A DNA stretch of 11,458 nt from Oscillospiraceae bacterium (GCA_017501805.1 JAFVWG010000114.1:1-11458); one strand, 5' to 3'; numbered from the stretch's first letter, positions 1-8,011 are shown. The notes: a model not told the origin generated them from the sequence alone. Made by a program: numbers and translations.

Positions 1-329
1 CGCGCGATGCACTCGAGCAGCGCCGGACGGTCGACGGACTGGATCACATCCACGTTCCCTACGAGCTTTGCCGCCTTGTTGGTCTGCAGGCGTCCGATAA
101 AATGCACGGGCTTTCCCGCGTAGGCATTCGCTTCCTGTTTTTCCCAGAATTCCTGCGCGCGATTTTCGCCGCAGCAGTCCACGCCTGCGGCGATCGCCGC
201 ACGGACGGCGTCCGCGCCGTTCATCTTCGTTGCGGCGCACAGGGCGATCTCCTCCGGTCTGCGTCCCGCGGCTTCGGCGGCGCGCGCCATCCCGAGACGG
301 ATGGCGGCAATGTTCTCGGCAATGCCCAT
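1..329 (-). CDS. yggS: YggS/PLPBP-family pyridoxal-phosphate-binding protein, N-terminal part (cut by window edge)
   Basis: This is the start of a PLP homeostasis protein of the YggS/YlmE/PROSC family, a cytosolic single-domain alanine-racemase-like barrel that binds pyridoxal 5'-phosphate and buffers the vitamin B6 pool but has no firmly assigned enzymatic reaction. Only 109 codons are present of a family length of about 220-230, so the C-terminal half lies beyond base 1. Visible hallmarks are the PLP-lysine region (LCAATKMN, Lys35 expected to form the Schiff base), the GENRAQEF segment corresponding to the family's GENxxQE, and HFIGRLQTNK. The ATG at 327-329 lies one base after the stop of the HlyD-like gene, with GGAAAGG about 12 bases upstream inside that gene, so the two are probably translationally coupled. 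In many Firmicutes the gene precedes sepF and other division genes. Whether that holds here cannot be seen. Confidence 0.9.
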   Translation of the reverse strand, partial: MGIAENIAAIRLGMARAAEAAGRRPEEIALCAATKMNGADAVRAAIAAGVDCCGENRAQEFWEKQEANAYAGKPVHFIGRLQTNKAAKLVGNVDVIQSVDRPALLECIA

Positions 330-330
330 C

Positions 331-1593
331 TTACACCACGACCTTTCCGTCATAGGCGTCCTTGTCGTCCACGATGATGTCGTCGCCGGGCCACAGGTTG
401 CGCGTGCTGGACTTGTCCAGACGGACGATATAGCTCTCGCCGTTGTCGTAGAGGATCTCCACGGTTTTCCACTTGTAGGCGGCGCTTTCGAGGATGTACA
501 CGCCCACCTTGCCGTCCTCGCGGACGTGCACGGCCTCCTTCGGCACGCGCAGACCCGCATAGCTGCGGAAGACGATGTCCGCGCTCTGTGAGCGCATCAT
601 CGTGACGTTACGGATATAATCGCCGCAGGTGAACACGACCACACAGCGTCCGTTTTCCGGCTGACTGATGTGGCTGATCTTCATATCGATCGACGCGCGG
701 AGATCGTGCGCGAAGGACACCTCGGCGCTGTCGCCTTTCTCCGTTTCCTTCAGCTCCGACTCCGGGATGGTGGTCACATAGTACCAGGTGTCGCCGAGGA
801 CCAGTTTTCCGAACGCGCCCGCGGGCTGTGCATCCTCCGAGATGCGGTCCAGCTCGGTGGGAGAAAGCGCCTCCAGGCTTCGCGGTGTCAGCACGCTCTC
901 AAATCCGTCCACCACGCCGGAAAAATACCCCGACGCCGGTGCGGACACCACACGCATCTGTCCGCTCAGCTGCGCGCGAAGCGCATCCCGCTCGCTGCGG
1001 ATGCTCTGTTCCTGTCGTGCGATCGCGGAAAGGTCCTCCTCGCTCGCCGTGCTTCGCAGAACAAGTCCCTTGAGGCTCGGTGCGGCGTCGCCGACAGCAA
1101 GAATGTTCCCGCGTCCGAGCATAACGGCCATTTCCAGAATCCTGTCGCGGATCTCCATATCCGCAGCCGCCTTGTTGTAGGCCGCGGCGGACGCGCCGGA
1201 GGCGTATTCCAGCTCCTTGAGCCGCTCTTCCAGCTGCGCGATCTTCCGCTGGCGCGTCTGCGCGTCCGCGCTGACGTAGCCCATGGCGACCGCCTGTCCG
1301 GCGGAGACCCGCTCGCCCTCTGCGGGAACGAGCGAGGTGATGCTGCTGTCCATTGTCATCACAGCCTCATCGCGCACGATGTAGCCTGTGGAAAAATATC
1401 CGCTGCCGGACTCGTAGGGCACTGCCTTGACGGTGCGGATCGGCGCCTCCAATCCCTCCCGAACACCGATACCGACAGAAACAGCTGCCAGTGCCGCAAG
1501 GATCAGGACGATCAGGGCGATGTAGGTTTTACCGCGTCTGCGGAACGGGATCTGTTCCGCGGCCCGCAGGAAGAAGCTTCTCTTTCGACGCAT
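331..1593 (-). CDS. HlyD-like membrane-anchored adaptor protein (membrane fusion protein family)
   Basis: The 420-residue product resembles periplasmic-adaptor (HlyD/membrane fusion) proteins. A basic N-terminus (RRKR, FRRRGK) precedes one membrane segment at about 23-44, so the bulk should lie outside the membrane. A barrel-sandwich/lipoyl-like half motif sits around 86-106 (VPAEGERVSAGQAV), followed by charged, helical, probably coiled-coil stretches near 110-130 and 190-215. The returning half motif (APASGYFSGVVDGFE) is near 219-233, then beta-rich segments that include RVPKEAVHV. Start: ATG with AAAGGA eight bases upstream. It lies 39 bases after hfq and one base before yggS. In characterised systems such adaptors link an inner-membrane exporter to an envelope partner, but no transporter gene is visible here and the neighbours are housekeeping genes. 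A non-transport envelope or cell-division role is therefore possible. The family fold is well supported and the function is unknown. Confidence 0.8.
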   Translation of the reverse strand: MRRKRSFFLRAAEQIPFRRRGKTYIALIVLILAALAAVSVGIGVREGLEAPIRTVKAVPYESGSGYFSTGYIVRDEAVMTMDSSITSLVPAEGERVSAGQAVAMGYVSADAQTRQRKIAQLEERLKELEYASGASAAAYNKAAADMEIRDRILEMAVMLGRGNILAVGDAAPSLKGLVLRSTASEEDLSAIARQEQSIRSERDALRAQLSGQMRVVSAPASGYFSGVVDGFESVLTPRSLEALSPTELDRISEDAQPAGAFGKLVLGDTWYYVTTIPESELKETEKGDSAEVSFAHDLRASIDMKISHISQPENGRCVVVFTCGDYIRNVTMMRSQSADIVFRSYAGLRVPKEAVHVREDGKVGVYILESAAYKWKTVEILYDNGESYIVRLDKSSTRNLWPGDDIIVDDKDAYDGKVVV

Positions 1594-1632
1594 GGGGACA
1601 GTCCTTTCTGCACTCCTCCTGCCGGCGGGGGA

Positions 1633-1848
1633 TCAGTCCGTCTTCACCGGTACGGAGGGGATGATGGTGGAAATTGCGTGCTTGTAGATCAGTTCCTGCT
1701 TTCCGTCCGCCAGCACGAGCACCGCGAAGGCGTCGAACGCGGCGATGCTGCAGCGGATCTGAAAGCCGTTGACCAGAAACAGGGTGATGGGGGTGCGCTC
1801 CGTCCGGAGCTGGTGGAGAAAGCGGTCCTGAAGATGTTCTGTCTGCAT
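1633..1848 (-). CDS. hfq: RNA chaperone Hfq
   Basis: A 71-residue Sm-like protein expected to form a homohexameric ring that binds A-rich and U-rich RNA and can promote sRNA-mRNA pairing. The N-terminus has the family Gln-Asp (Q7, D8) followed by the rim patch RTER at 15-18. Sm1 runs through FLVNGFQIR and AAFDAF, and Sm2 carries the diagnostic YKHAIST (Y55, K56, H57). There is essentially no C-terminal tail, as is usual in Gram-positives. The ATG at 1846-1848 is chosen because AAGGAG lies eight bases upstream and the homology starts there, although the frame stays open further upstream into miaA. It follows miaA by 41 bases, the classical miaA-hfq order. A hairpin covers the ribosome binding site and may control translation. 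Confidence 0.97.
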   Translation of the reverse strand: MQTEHLQDRFLHQLRTERTPITLFLVNGFQIRCSIAAFDAFAVLVLADGKQELIYKHAISTIIPSVPVKTD

Positions 1849-1877
1849 GAGTATTACTCCTTTTTTCTGTAATACCC
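1849..1877 (-). promoter_or_regulatory. Stem-loop presenting the hfq ribosome binding site
   Basis: In the mRNA sense, arms GGGUAUUAC (1869-1877) and GUAAUACUC (1849-1857) can form nine base pairs, including one G-U, and close an 11-base loop AGAAAAAAGGA (1858-1868). The 3' arm ends directly before the hfq AUG. The loop carries most of the Shine-Dalgarno sequence and a run of six A residues. The pairing is read directly from the sequence. Its regulatory role, for example Hfq autoregulation through A-rich binding, is inference. Confidence 0.5.
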
Positions 1878-1879
1878 AT

Positions 1880-1885
1880 ATCATA
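1880..1885 (-). promoter_or_regulatory. Possible hfq-proximal extended -10 promoter
   Basis: Read on the minus strand, TATGAT is preceded by TGG, giving a TGnTATGAT extended -10 element about 32 bases before the hfq ATG. No good -35 hexamer lies 16-18 bases upstream; the best 17-base-spaced hexamer is GGATTT. The element overlaps the miaA stop region. It would give hfq, the HlyD-like gene and yggS a second transcript. It is weak evidence by itself because AT-rich gap sequence can produce such matches by chance. Confidence 0.25.
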
Positions 1886-1889
1886 CCAA

Positions 1890-2828
1890 TCAGGTTATGC
1901 CGAAATCCGTCAGAAAGCGGCGGCAAAGCGCAGTTTGTTCGGAAAGCGACGGGTGCTCCGTGCGGTCGATCCAGAAGATCTCCGGGTTTTTCCGCAGCCA
2001 GGTCAGCTGTCGCTTCGCATAGCGGCGGGAGCCCTGCTTGACCGCATCGGCGGCGTCGGTGAGGGTACATTCCCCACGCAGGTGCGCCGCGATCTCCTTG
2101 TAGCCGATCGCCTGCATCGCGGTCGCCGTGTCGGGCACGCCGTCGGCAAGAAGCCCCTGCACCTCGTCGACCAGTCCCGCCTTCAGCATAAGGTCCACGC
2201 GGCGGTCGATCCGTTCATAGAGCTGCGCGCGGTCGGAAAAATGCAGTCCGATCCAAGCGGCGCGGTGCTTCGGCGGCACGGCGCGCGTCTCGGCGTCGCG
2301 GACGCTCATCGGAACGCCCGTCTGCTCATAGATCTCCAGCGCCCGCACGATCCGCTTGTGATCCGCCTCGTGGAGCCTTGCCGCCGTTTCGGGGTCAATG
2401 GCGCGCAGCTCCTCCAGAAGCGCCGCCGCGCCTTGTTCCGCAAGGCGCTGTTCGAGCTTTTCCCGCAATCCCGGCACGGGCGCGGGCGCAAAGGAGTTTC
2501 CGCGGATCAGCGCGTCCATATACAGTCCCGTGCCGCCCGTGACGATCGCAGTCTTTCCGCGCGCGAGAACGTCCTGCAGGATCGGCTCGGCAAGCTCCTG
2601 ATAGCGTCCTGCGGAGAACGGCTCGTCGGGCTCGGCAATATCAAAAAGATGGTGGACAACGCCTTTCTTCTCGCTCTCGGTCGGCTTCGCCGTGCCGATG
2701 TCCATCCGCCTGTACAGCTGCATCGAGTCGCAGGACAGGATCTCGCCGTCATATGCGCGGGCAAGCGCAACGGCAAGGTCGGTCTTTCCCGAAGCGGTCG
2801 GTCCGGCAACGCAGATGATGCGCTCCAT
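1890..2828 (-). CDS. miaA: tRNA dimethylallyltransferase MiaA
   Basis: This 312-residue cytosolic enzyme transfers a dimethylallyl group from DMAPP to N6 of adenosine 37 in tRNAs reading UNN codons, giving i6A37. It shows the P-loop GPTASGKT at 9-16, DSMQLYR at 34-40 (Asp34 is the expected catalytic base), the DIGTAKPT segment at 43-50, GGTGLY at 98-103, MQAIGYKE in the second half, and RYAKRQLTWLRK near the C-terminus. Length is typical for the family. Start: ATG with AAAGGAG seven bases upstream. It lies 22 bases after mutL and 41 bases before hfq. Its product is the substrate of MiaB, encoded at the head of the same gene string, so both steps of ms2i6A37 synthesis are likely co-expressed. 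Confidence 0.98.
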   Translation of the reverse strand: MERIICVAGPTASGKTDLAVALARAYDGEILSCDSMQLYRRMDIGTAKPTESEKKGVVHHLFDIAEPDEPFSAGRYQELAEPILQDVLARGKTAIVTGGTGLYMDALIRGNSFAPAPVPGLREKLEQRLAEQGAAALLEELRAIDPETAARLHEADHKRIVRALEIYEQTGVPMSVRDAETRAVPPKHRAAWIGLHFSDRAQLYERIDRRVDLMLKAGLVDEVQGLLADGVPDTATAMQAIGYKEIAAHLRGECTLTDAADAVKQGSRRYAKRQLTWLRKNPEIFWIDRTEHPSLSEQTALCRRFLTDFGIT

Positions 2829-2850
2829 GGCTTCTCTCCTTTGAAAGCGG

Positions 2851-4710
2851 TCACTGCCGCTTGAATTGTTTTTCCAGCTCTGTCCGCGTGATGGTCACCA
2901 CGATGGGTCTGCCGTGCGGGCAGTAGCGCAGATCGTCCCGCTCCATGACCTCCCGCGCAAGCGCCTCAAGCTCCCTGCGGTCGGAATGCCAGCCGGCCTT
3001 GATCGCCGCCTTGCAGGCGACTGTGTGGAGCATCCGATCGCGGAGGGCGTCGGGATCGAGCTTCTTTCCGTCGAGCAGATCCTGCGCCAGCGCGGCAAGC
3101 GCCGCCTCCCCCGCCTCCGGGGAAAGCTCCGCGGGGATCTGCCGCAGCAGCACCGTACCGCCGCCGAAGTCCTCGAGTCCGAAGCCGAAGCGCTCCAGAA
3201 GCGCGGCGTTTTCGAGCACGACCGCCGATTCCTCGGGGGTCAGCTCCGCCGTCTTGGGCGTCAGCAGAAGCTGTGCCGCCATCGGAACATTCTGTTTTTT
3301 GTACGCCTCAAAGCGGATGCGCTCGTGCGCGGCGTGCTTGTCGATAAAGAGGATGCTCTCCCCCTGTTCGACGATGATGTATGTATCCAGCACCTCGCCC
3401 GCCAGACGGTAGGGCGCGGTGTCCTTTGTTTCTTCTTCGGGTGCGGCGGGCGCAGCCTGCTGCGGTACGGACACGGGGATCTGCACCTGCTCCATCACGG
3501 GAAGCCTCTTCTCGCGCTCCGGCGCGGTCGGGATTTCGGGCGCAAGCACACGCTTTGCGACCTCGGGATGCGCGGGCTTCACGGGATGCTTCTCAAGCTG
3601 TCCCGAAAATGCGCGGAACTGCTCGGCGTTCATCGTGCGGAAGAAAGGCTGTTCCCGCTTCGCCTCCGGCTGTGCGGGCTTTGCCTGCGGCCGCTCGGGG
3701 AGGCTGATCTCGGGTCTGTCCGGCTTTTCGCGCAGCGCCGCCGCGACCGCGTAGCGCACGCAGCTGAAGACCTCCTGCTCCGCCAAAAACTTCACTTCCG
3801 TTTTCGCCGGATGCACATTCACATCCACAAGCGTTTCCGGCAGGGTGATCTTCAGTACGCAGCAGGGGAATCTCCCGACGAGGATCTGATTGCGGTAGGC
3901 GTCCTCCAGCGCGGCGGTGAGCATTTTGGACTTGACATAGCGTCCGTTCACAAAGAAATGCTGATTGCCGCGGTTGCCGCGCGAGGACATCGGTTTGGAG
4001 ACAAAGCCCTCCGCGCGATAGCTGTCCCACGCGCCGGAGACCGGGATCATCCCGGCGGCGAAGTCCCGTCCGAGCACCTGATAGATCGCGCCCGCAAGAT
4101 CGCCGTCTCCTGCCGTGGAAAGCTCCTTCTTTCCGTCGCGGATATAGGTGAACGCCACCTCCGGGTGCGCGAGCGCCTGATGCTGCACACAGGCAAGCAC
4201 GGCGGCGGCCTCCACGGAGTCGCGCTTCATAAACTTCATACGCGCGGGGGTGTTGTAAAACAGATCGCGGATCGTCACGGTCGTTCCGTCCGGGCAGCCC
4301 GCCTCTTTCTTTTCTTCGACGACGCCGCCCTCCAGACGCAGGAAGGTCCCCGTCTGCGCCTCGCGCTGTTTGGTCAGCAGCTCCACGCGGCTGACCGATG
4401 CGATCGCCGCGAGTGCCTCGCCGCGAAAGCCCAGCGTGCGGATCTCGCCGAGGTCCTCTGCGGTGCGGATCTTGCTGGTGGCGTGGCGCAGGAAGGCGGT
4501 CTCCGCCTCGTCGGAGGCGATGCCGCAGCCGTCGTCGGTCACGCGCAGAAAGCGCATCCCTCCGTCGCGGATCTCCAGCGTGATATGGGAGCTTCCCGCG
4601 TCGATCGCGTTTTCGAGCAGCTCCTTCGCCGCGGAAGCGGGACGCTCAACGACCTCGCCCGCCGCGATCAGATCCGCAACGTGCGTGGAAAGCTGAATGA
4701 TATTCGGCAT
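2851..4710 (-). CDS. mutL: DNA mismatch repair endonuclease MutL
   Basis: A 619-residue MutL with an N-terminal GHKL ATPase domain and a C-terminal dimerisation/endonuclease domain. ATPase motifs are KELLENAIDAG (E33, N34), DDGCGI (59-64) and TLGFRGEAL (92-100). RGNQHFFVNGRYVKS follows in the transducer domain. A Pro/Ala/Glu-rich linker spans about 330-430. The endonuclease site reads DKHAAHERIRFE (457-468), where the common motif is DQHA(X)2E(X)4E. The other metal-site elements ACKAAIKAG (near 566), CPHGRP (597-602) and terminal FKR are present. It should therefore nick DNA itself, as expected in bacteria without MutH. The ATG at 4708-4710 is preferred over an in-frame TTG 24 bases upstream because AGAGGTGA (4715-4722) sits just before it and the family begins at MPNIIQLS. 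Confidence 0.98.
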   Translation of the reverse strand: MPNIIQLSTHVADLIAAGEVVERPASAAKELLENAIDAGSSHITLEIRDGGMRFLRVTDDGCGIASDEAETAFLRHATSKIRTAEDLGEIRTLGFRGEALAAIASVSRVELLTKQREAQTGTFLRLEGGVVEEKKEAGCPDGTTVTIRDLFYNTPARMKFMKRDSVEAAAVLACVQHQALAHPEVAFTYIRDGKKELSTAGDGDLAGAIYQVLGRDFAAGMIPVSGAWDSYRAEGFVSKPMSSRGNRGNQHFFVNGRYVKSKMLTAALEDAYRNQILVGRFPCCVLKITLPETLVDVNVHPAKTEVKFLAEQEVFSCVRYAVAAALREKPDRPEISLPERPQAKPAQPEAKREQPFFRTMNAEQFRAFSGQLEKHPVKPAHPEVAKRVLAPEIPTAPEREKRLPVMEQVQIPVSVPQQAAPAAPEEETKDTAPYRLAGEVLDTYIIVEQGESILFIDKHAAHERIRFEAYKKQNVPMAAQLLLTPKTAELTPEESAVVLENAALLERFGFGLEDFGGGTVLLRQIPAELSPEAGEAALAALAQDLLDGKKLDPDALRDRMLHTVACKAAIKAGWHSDRRELEALAREVMERDDLRYCPHGRPIVVTITRTELEKQFKRQ

Positions 4711-4730
4711 ACGCTCACCTCTTTCGGCGT

Positions 4731-5402
4731 TCAAATCAAAAACACAAGGATATACGACGCGGCGTTGATCGCGCCGTGCAGAAAAATGCTCGTCCAGATC
4801 GTGCCGGAGTATTCATACGCAAAGCAGAGCGCGACGGACGGCAGAATGTACACAAGCGAACCGAATGCGTCCTCCATATGTCCCGCCGCCATTCCGGGCG
4901 CGGCGTGAACGAGCGCAAAGCCGAGCGCCGTGACGGCATACGCCGCGAAACGGCTCTTTTTCCGAAGCTGTGCGAACACGGCGCCGCGGAAGAGGCACTC
5001 CTCCGTGATGGGCGCGGCAACGACGGAAAACAGCAGCATCGCCGCGGGCGCGCGCCGCGTCATTTCCAGAACGATCGCATTGTTCTCCGTCTGCGGCGCG
5101 ATCCCGAACCGCAGCATCACGGATGCGGCGAGGGCGAGTCCGCCGTAGTGCAGAATCCCCCCAAGCATCAGTGCGTGAAACACGCGCCGCGGCTCGGCAC
5201 GGAGCAGGGAAAACGATTCCCGCAAAAACGGAAAAAACAATGCCAGCGAAACCGAAATGCCGACGGAGAAGAAGATCATATTCGCCGCAAACGCCGAAAG
5301 CCCGATCCCCCGCAGCACAAAAGACAGCGCGAAATAGTACACGGGCGAAAGGCAGAGCGCGGCAGCGGCGCGCTTCGGCGCGGGACTGTACAGTTCAGGC
5401 AT
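4731..5402 (-). CDS. CPBP-family intramembrane metalloprotease (Rce1-like)
   Basis: The product is 223 residues and strongly hydrophobic, with roughly six or more membrane segments. It carries the three CPBP/Abi signatures: EECLFRG (E134, E135, R139), FALVH (F162, H166) and HGAIN (H209, N213). These Glu/His residues form the expected catalytic site of Rce1-type glutamate intramembrane proteases, so an active protease in the cytoplasmic membrane is likely. The substrate is unknown; relatives act in prenylated-protein processing, bacteriocin immunity or envelope signalling. Start: ATG at 5400-5402 with GAGGAA (5407-5412) six bits of sequence upstream, overlapping the mutS stop. An in-frame TTG at 5414 lacks a ribosome binding site. 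It sits eight bases after mutS and 20 bases before mutL, inside the mismatch-repair operon. Confidence 0.92.
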   Translation of the reverse strand: MPELYSPAPKRAAAALCLSPVYYFALSFVLRGIGLSAFAANMIFFSVGISVSLALFFPFLRESFSLLRAEPRRVFHALMLGGILHYGGLALAASVMLRFGIAPQTENNAIVLEMTRRAPAAMLLFSVVAAPITEECLFRGAVFAQLRKKSRFAAYAVTALGFALVHAAPGMAAGHMEDAFGSLVYILPSVALCFAYEYSGTIWTSIFLHGAINAASYILVFLI

Positions 5403-5410
5403 AGACTTCC

Positions 5411-8005
5411 TCAATTCAAAAGCTGTTTGAGCTCGTACAGCAGATTCAGCGCCTCGATGGGCGTGAGCGTCTCCGGGGAGATCTCCTCAAGCCGCCTGCG
5501 CAGCTCTGCGCCGTCTATTGCGTCGAGCGAGAGCTGATCGTCCGCCTGTACGGCGGGTGCGGCGTGCGCGGCGGGCGCTTCGCCGGACTCCAGCTGTGCA
5601 AGCAGCGTCCGCGCCCGCGCGATGACGGGATCGGGCAGACCCGCGAGCTTTGCGACCTCCACGCCGTAGCTCGCCTGTGCAGGACCCGGCACGATCTTCC
5701 GCAGGAAGATCATCTCGCCCTGCCGCTTCTTGACGGCGATGTTGAAATTCTTCAGTCCCGGCAGCTCGTCCGCCATCGCGGTCAGCTCGTGATAGTGCGT
5801 GGCAAAGAGCGTCTTCGCGCCGATCTTCTTCGGGTTCACCGCGTATTCCAGAACGGCTCTGGCGATCGCCATACCGTCGAAGGTCGAGGTGCCGCGTCCG
5901 ATCTCGTCGAGGATGAGGAGGCTGCGGTTCGTGGCATAGCGCAGGATCTCGGCGACCTCGTTCATCTCCACCATAAAGGTGGACTGTCCGGAGGTCAGGT
6001 CGTCCGACGCGCCCACGCGGGTGAAGAGGCGGTCGACCACGCCCACGTGCGCGGACGCCGCGGGAACGAACGAGCCGATCTGCGCCATCAGCACGATGAG
6101 CGCGACCTGCCGCATATAGGTGGATTTGCCCGCCATATTCGGACCCGTGATGATCGCGGCGCGGCAGTCCGCACCGCCCAGTCGGGTGTCGTTCGGAACG
6201 AACAGGCTGTCCTTGAGCACCTGCTCCACGACCGGGTGACGGCCGTCCTTGATCTCCAGTCGATCGCTGAGGTCGACCGTCGGACGGCAGTAGCGGTTCT
6301 GCACCGCGACCTGTGCAAAGCAGGTCAAAACATCCGCCGTCGCGACCGCCTGCGCCGTTGCGAGGATGCGGGCGGACGCCGCCGCGATCTCATCGCGCAC
6401 CTGCGTGAACAGCTCGTACTCGAGCGCCGTGGCGCGGTCCTGCGCGGTGAGGATGGTGTTTTCCAGCTCCTTGAGCTTTTCGGTGATGTAGCGCTCGCCG
6501 TTTGCGAGCGTCTGTTTGCGGATGTAGGTGTCCGGGACCTGATCGACCTGTCCCTTGGAGACCTCGATATAATAGCCGAACACGCGGTTGTAGCCCACGC
6601 GCAGGTTTTTGATGCCGGTTTTTTCCTTTTCCTCCGCCTCGATCCCGGCGAGCATACCCTTGCCGCCCTTCTGGATCATACGGAGCTGATCCACTTCCGC
6701 GCTGAAGCCCTCGCGGATCATACCGCCCTCGCGGACGGTGAACGGCGGCTCATCCACGATCGCGCGGTCGATGAGCGCCTTGAGGTCCTCGAGCGGATCG
6801 AGCTGCTCGCAGACGATCCTGAGCAGACCCGCGTCCTGCTTTGCGAGGATCGCGCGGATCTCGGGCAGGCGCGCCGCACCCGCTGCCAGCGCGGTGAGGT
6901 CGCGGCAGTTCGCCGTTCCCGTGACGATACGCGCGGTGACGCGCTCGAGGTCGGAGACCTCGCGGAGCAGCGCGGCGAGCTCCTCGCGGTCGACAGTTTT
7001 CTTCGTCAGCTCCTCCACGGCGGAAAGGCGCTTTTCGATGAGCGCGGGGGAGAGCAGCGGCTTTTCCAGCCAGCTTCGCAGCAGGCGCGAGCCCATCGCC
7101 GTGCCGGTCTTGTCCAGCACCCAGAGCAGGCTTCCCTTTTTCTCCTTGCCGCGCAGCGTCTGCGTCAGCTCCAGATTGCGCCGCGCCGTGAGGTCGAGCT
7201 GCATAAATTTTCCCGCGCGGTAAAATTCCATCTCGCGGATGTGCGAGAGCTCGCTCTTCTGCGTTTCCTTCAGCGTTTCCAGAAGCGCGCCCGCGGCAAG
7301 CGCGGCAAGCGGCTCCGTGTCCAGTCCGAGCGCGGCAAGCGGCTTTCCGAACTGCGAAACGACGGCCTTCACGCATTTCTCGGCGCGGAAGTCCTCCTGC
7401 GTGCCCACATTGACACAGGCGTGCAGCCGGTCGGTGAGCATCGCCTTGAGCGCCGTGTTTTCCGCAGCTTCTCCGCCGAGCAGGATCTCCGCCGGTTCAA
7501 AGCGCGCAAGCTCGTTCTCGCAGGCGTCCGCGCCGGAGGTGACGGTCGCGTAGAACGCGCCGGTCGAAATGTCGCCGAACGCCATACCGAAGTTTCCGTT
7601 TTCCGCAAAGACACAGGCGAAATAGTTGTTCTTCCGCTCGTCGAGCATCGAGCTCTCCATCGCCGTTCCGGGCGTGACGACGCGGACGATATCGCGCTTC
7701 ACCAATCCCTTGGCGAGCGCGGGGTCTTCCATCTGTTCGCAGACCGCGACCTTGTAGCCCTTCGCCACAAGGCGGGCGATGTAGCTCTCCGCCGAGTGGT
7801 AGGGCACGCCGCACATCGGCGTCTGCTCTTCCTTCTCCTTGCCGCGGTCGCGGGTGGTCAGCGTCAGATCAAGCTCCCTGGACGCAATGACCGCGTCGGA
7901 GGCGAACATCTCATAAAAATCTCCGAGCCGAAAGAACAGGATCCTGTCCGGATTCTGCTCCTTGATCTGCAGATATTGCCGCATCATCGGCGTTGCTTCA
8001 GCCAT
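5411..8005 (-). CDS. mutS: DNA mismatch repair protein MutS
   Basis: An 864-residue MutS of full family length that recognises mismatches and small loops and recruits MutL in an ATP-dependent way. The mismatch-wedging Phe-X-Glu is F30-Y31-E32 in RLGDFYEMF. The lever/clamp region is followed by the ABC-type ATPase: Walker A GPNMAGKST (621-629), the signature region DDLTSGQSTFMVEM (668-681), Walker B LLILDE with E701, and the switch histidine in ATHYHE (H737). Near the C-terminus, QLSLD (824-828) resembles a beta-sliding-clamp binding motif, followed by a helix-turn-helix-like end. Start: ATG with GGTGA six bases upstream, overlapping the miaB stop. It lies six bases after miaB and eight before the protease gene, indicating tight operon coupling. 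Confidence 0.99.
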   Translation of the reverse strand: MAEATPMMRQYLQIKEQNPDRILFFRLGDFYEMFASDAVIASRELDLTLTTRDRGKEKEEQTPMCGVPYHSAESYIARLVAKGYKVAVCEQMEDPALAKGLVKRDIVRVVTPGTAMESSMLDERKNNYFACVFAENGNFGMAFGDISTGAFYATVTSGADACENELARFEPAEILLGGEAAENTALKAMLTDRLHACVNVGTQEDFRAEKCVKAVVSQFGKPLAALGLDTEPLAALAAGALLETLKETQKSELSHIREMEFYRAGKFMQLDLTARRNLELTQTLRGKEKKGSLLWVLDKTGTAMGSRLLRSWLEKPLLSPALIEKRLSAVEELTKKTVDREELAALLREVSDLERVTARIVTGTANCRDLTALAAGAARLPEIRAILAKQDAGLLRIVCEQLDPLEDLKALIDRAIVDEPPFTVREGGMIREGFSAEVDQLRMIQKGGKGMLAGIEAEEKEKTGIKNLRVGYNRVFGYYIEVSKGQVDQVPDTYIRKQTLANGERYITEKLKELENTILTAQDRATALEYELFTQVRDEIAAASARILATAQAVATADVLTCFAQVAVQNRYCRPTVDLSDRLEIKDGRHPVVEQVLKDSLFVPNDTRLGGADCRAAIITGPNMAGKSTYMRQVALIVLMAQIGSFVPAASAHVGVVDRLFTRVGASDDLTSGQSTFMVEMNEVAEILRYATNRSLLILDEIGRGTSTFDGMAIARAVLEYAVNPKKIGAKTLFATHYHELTAMADELPGLKNFNIAVKKRQGEMIFLRKIVPGPAQASYGVEVAKLAGLPDPVIARARTLLAQLESGEAPAAHAAPAVQADDQLSLDAIDGAELRRRLEEISPETLTPIEALNLLYELKQLLN

Positions 8006-8011
8006 GGTCTC

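Noticed and set aside
1849..2070. Longer N-terminus for Hfq
   Set aside because: The extension lies in the miaA coding region and is not Hfq-like; the ATG at 1848 has an ideal ribosome binding site.
4711..4734. Upstream TTG start for MutL adding eight residues
   Set aside because: The ATG at 4708-4710 has its own ribosome binding site and matches the family N-terminus.
2866..4908. Open frame of 680 codons on the plus strand
   Set aside because: It is antisense to mutL and part of the protease gene and shows no protein family features.
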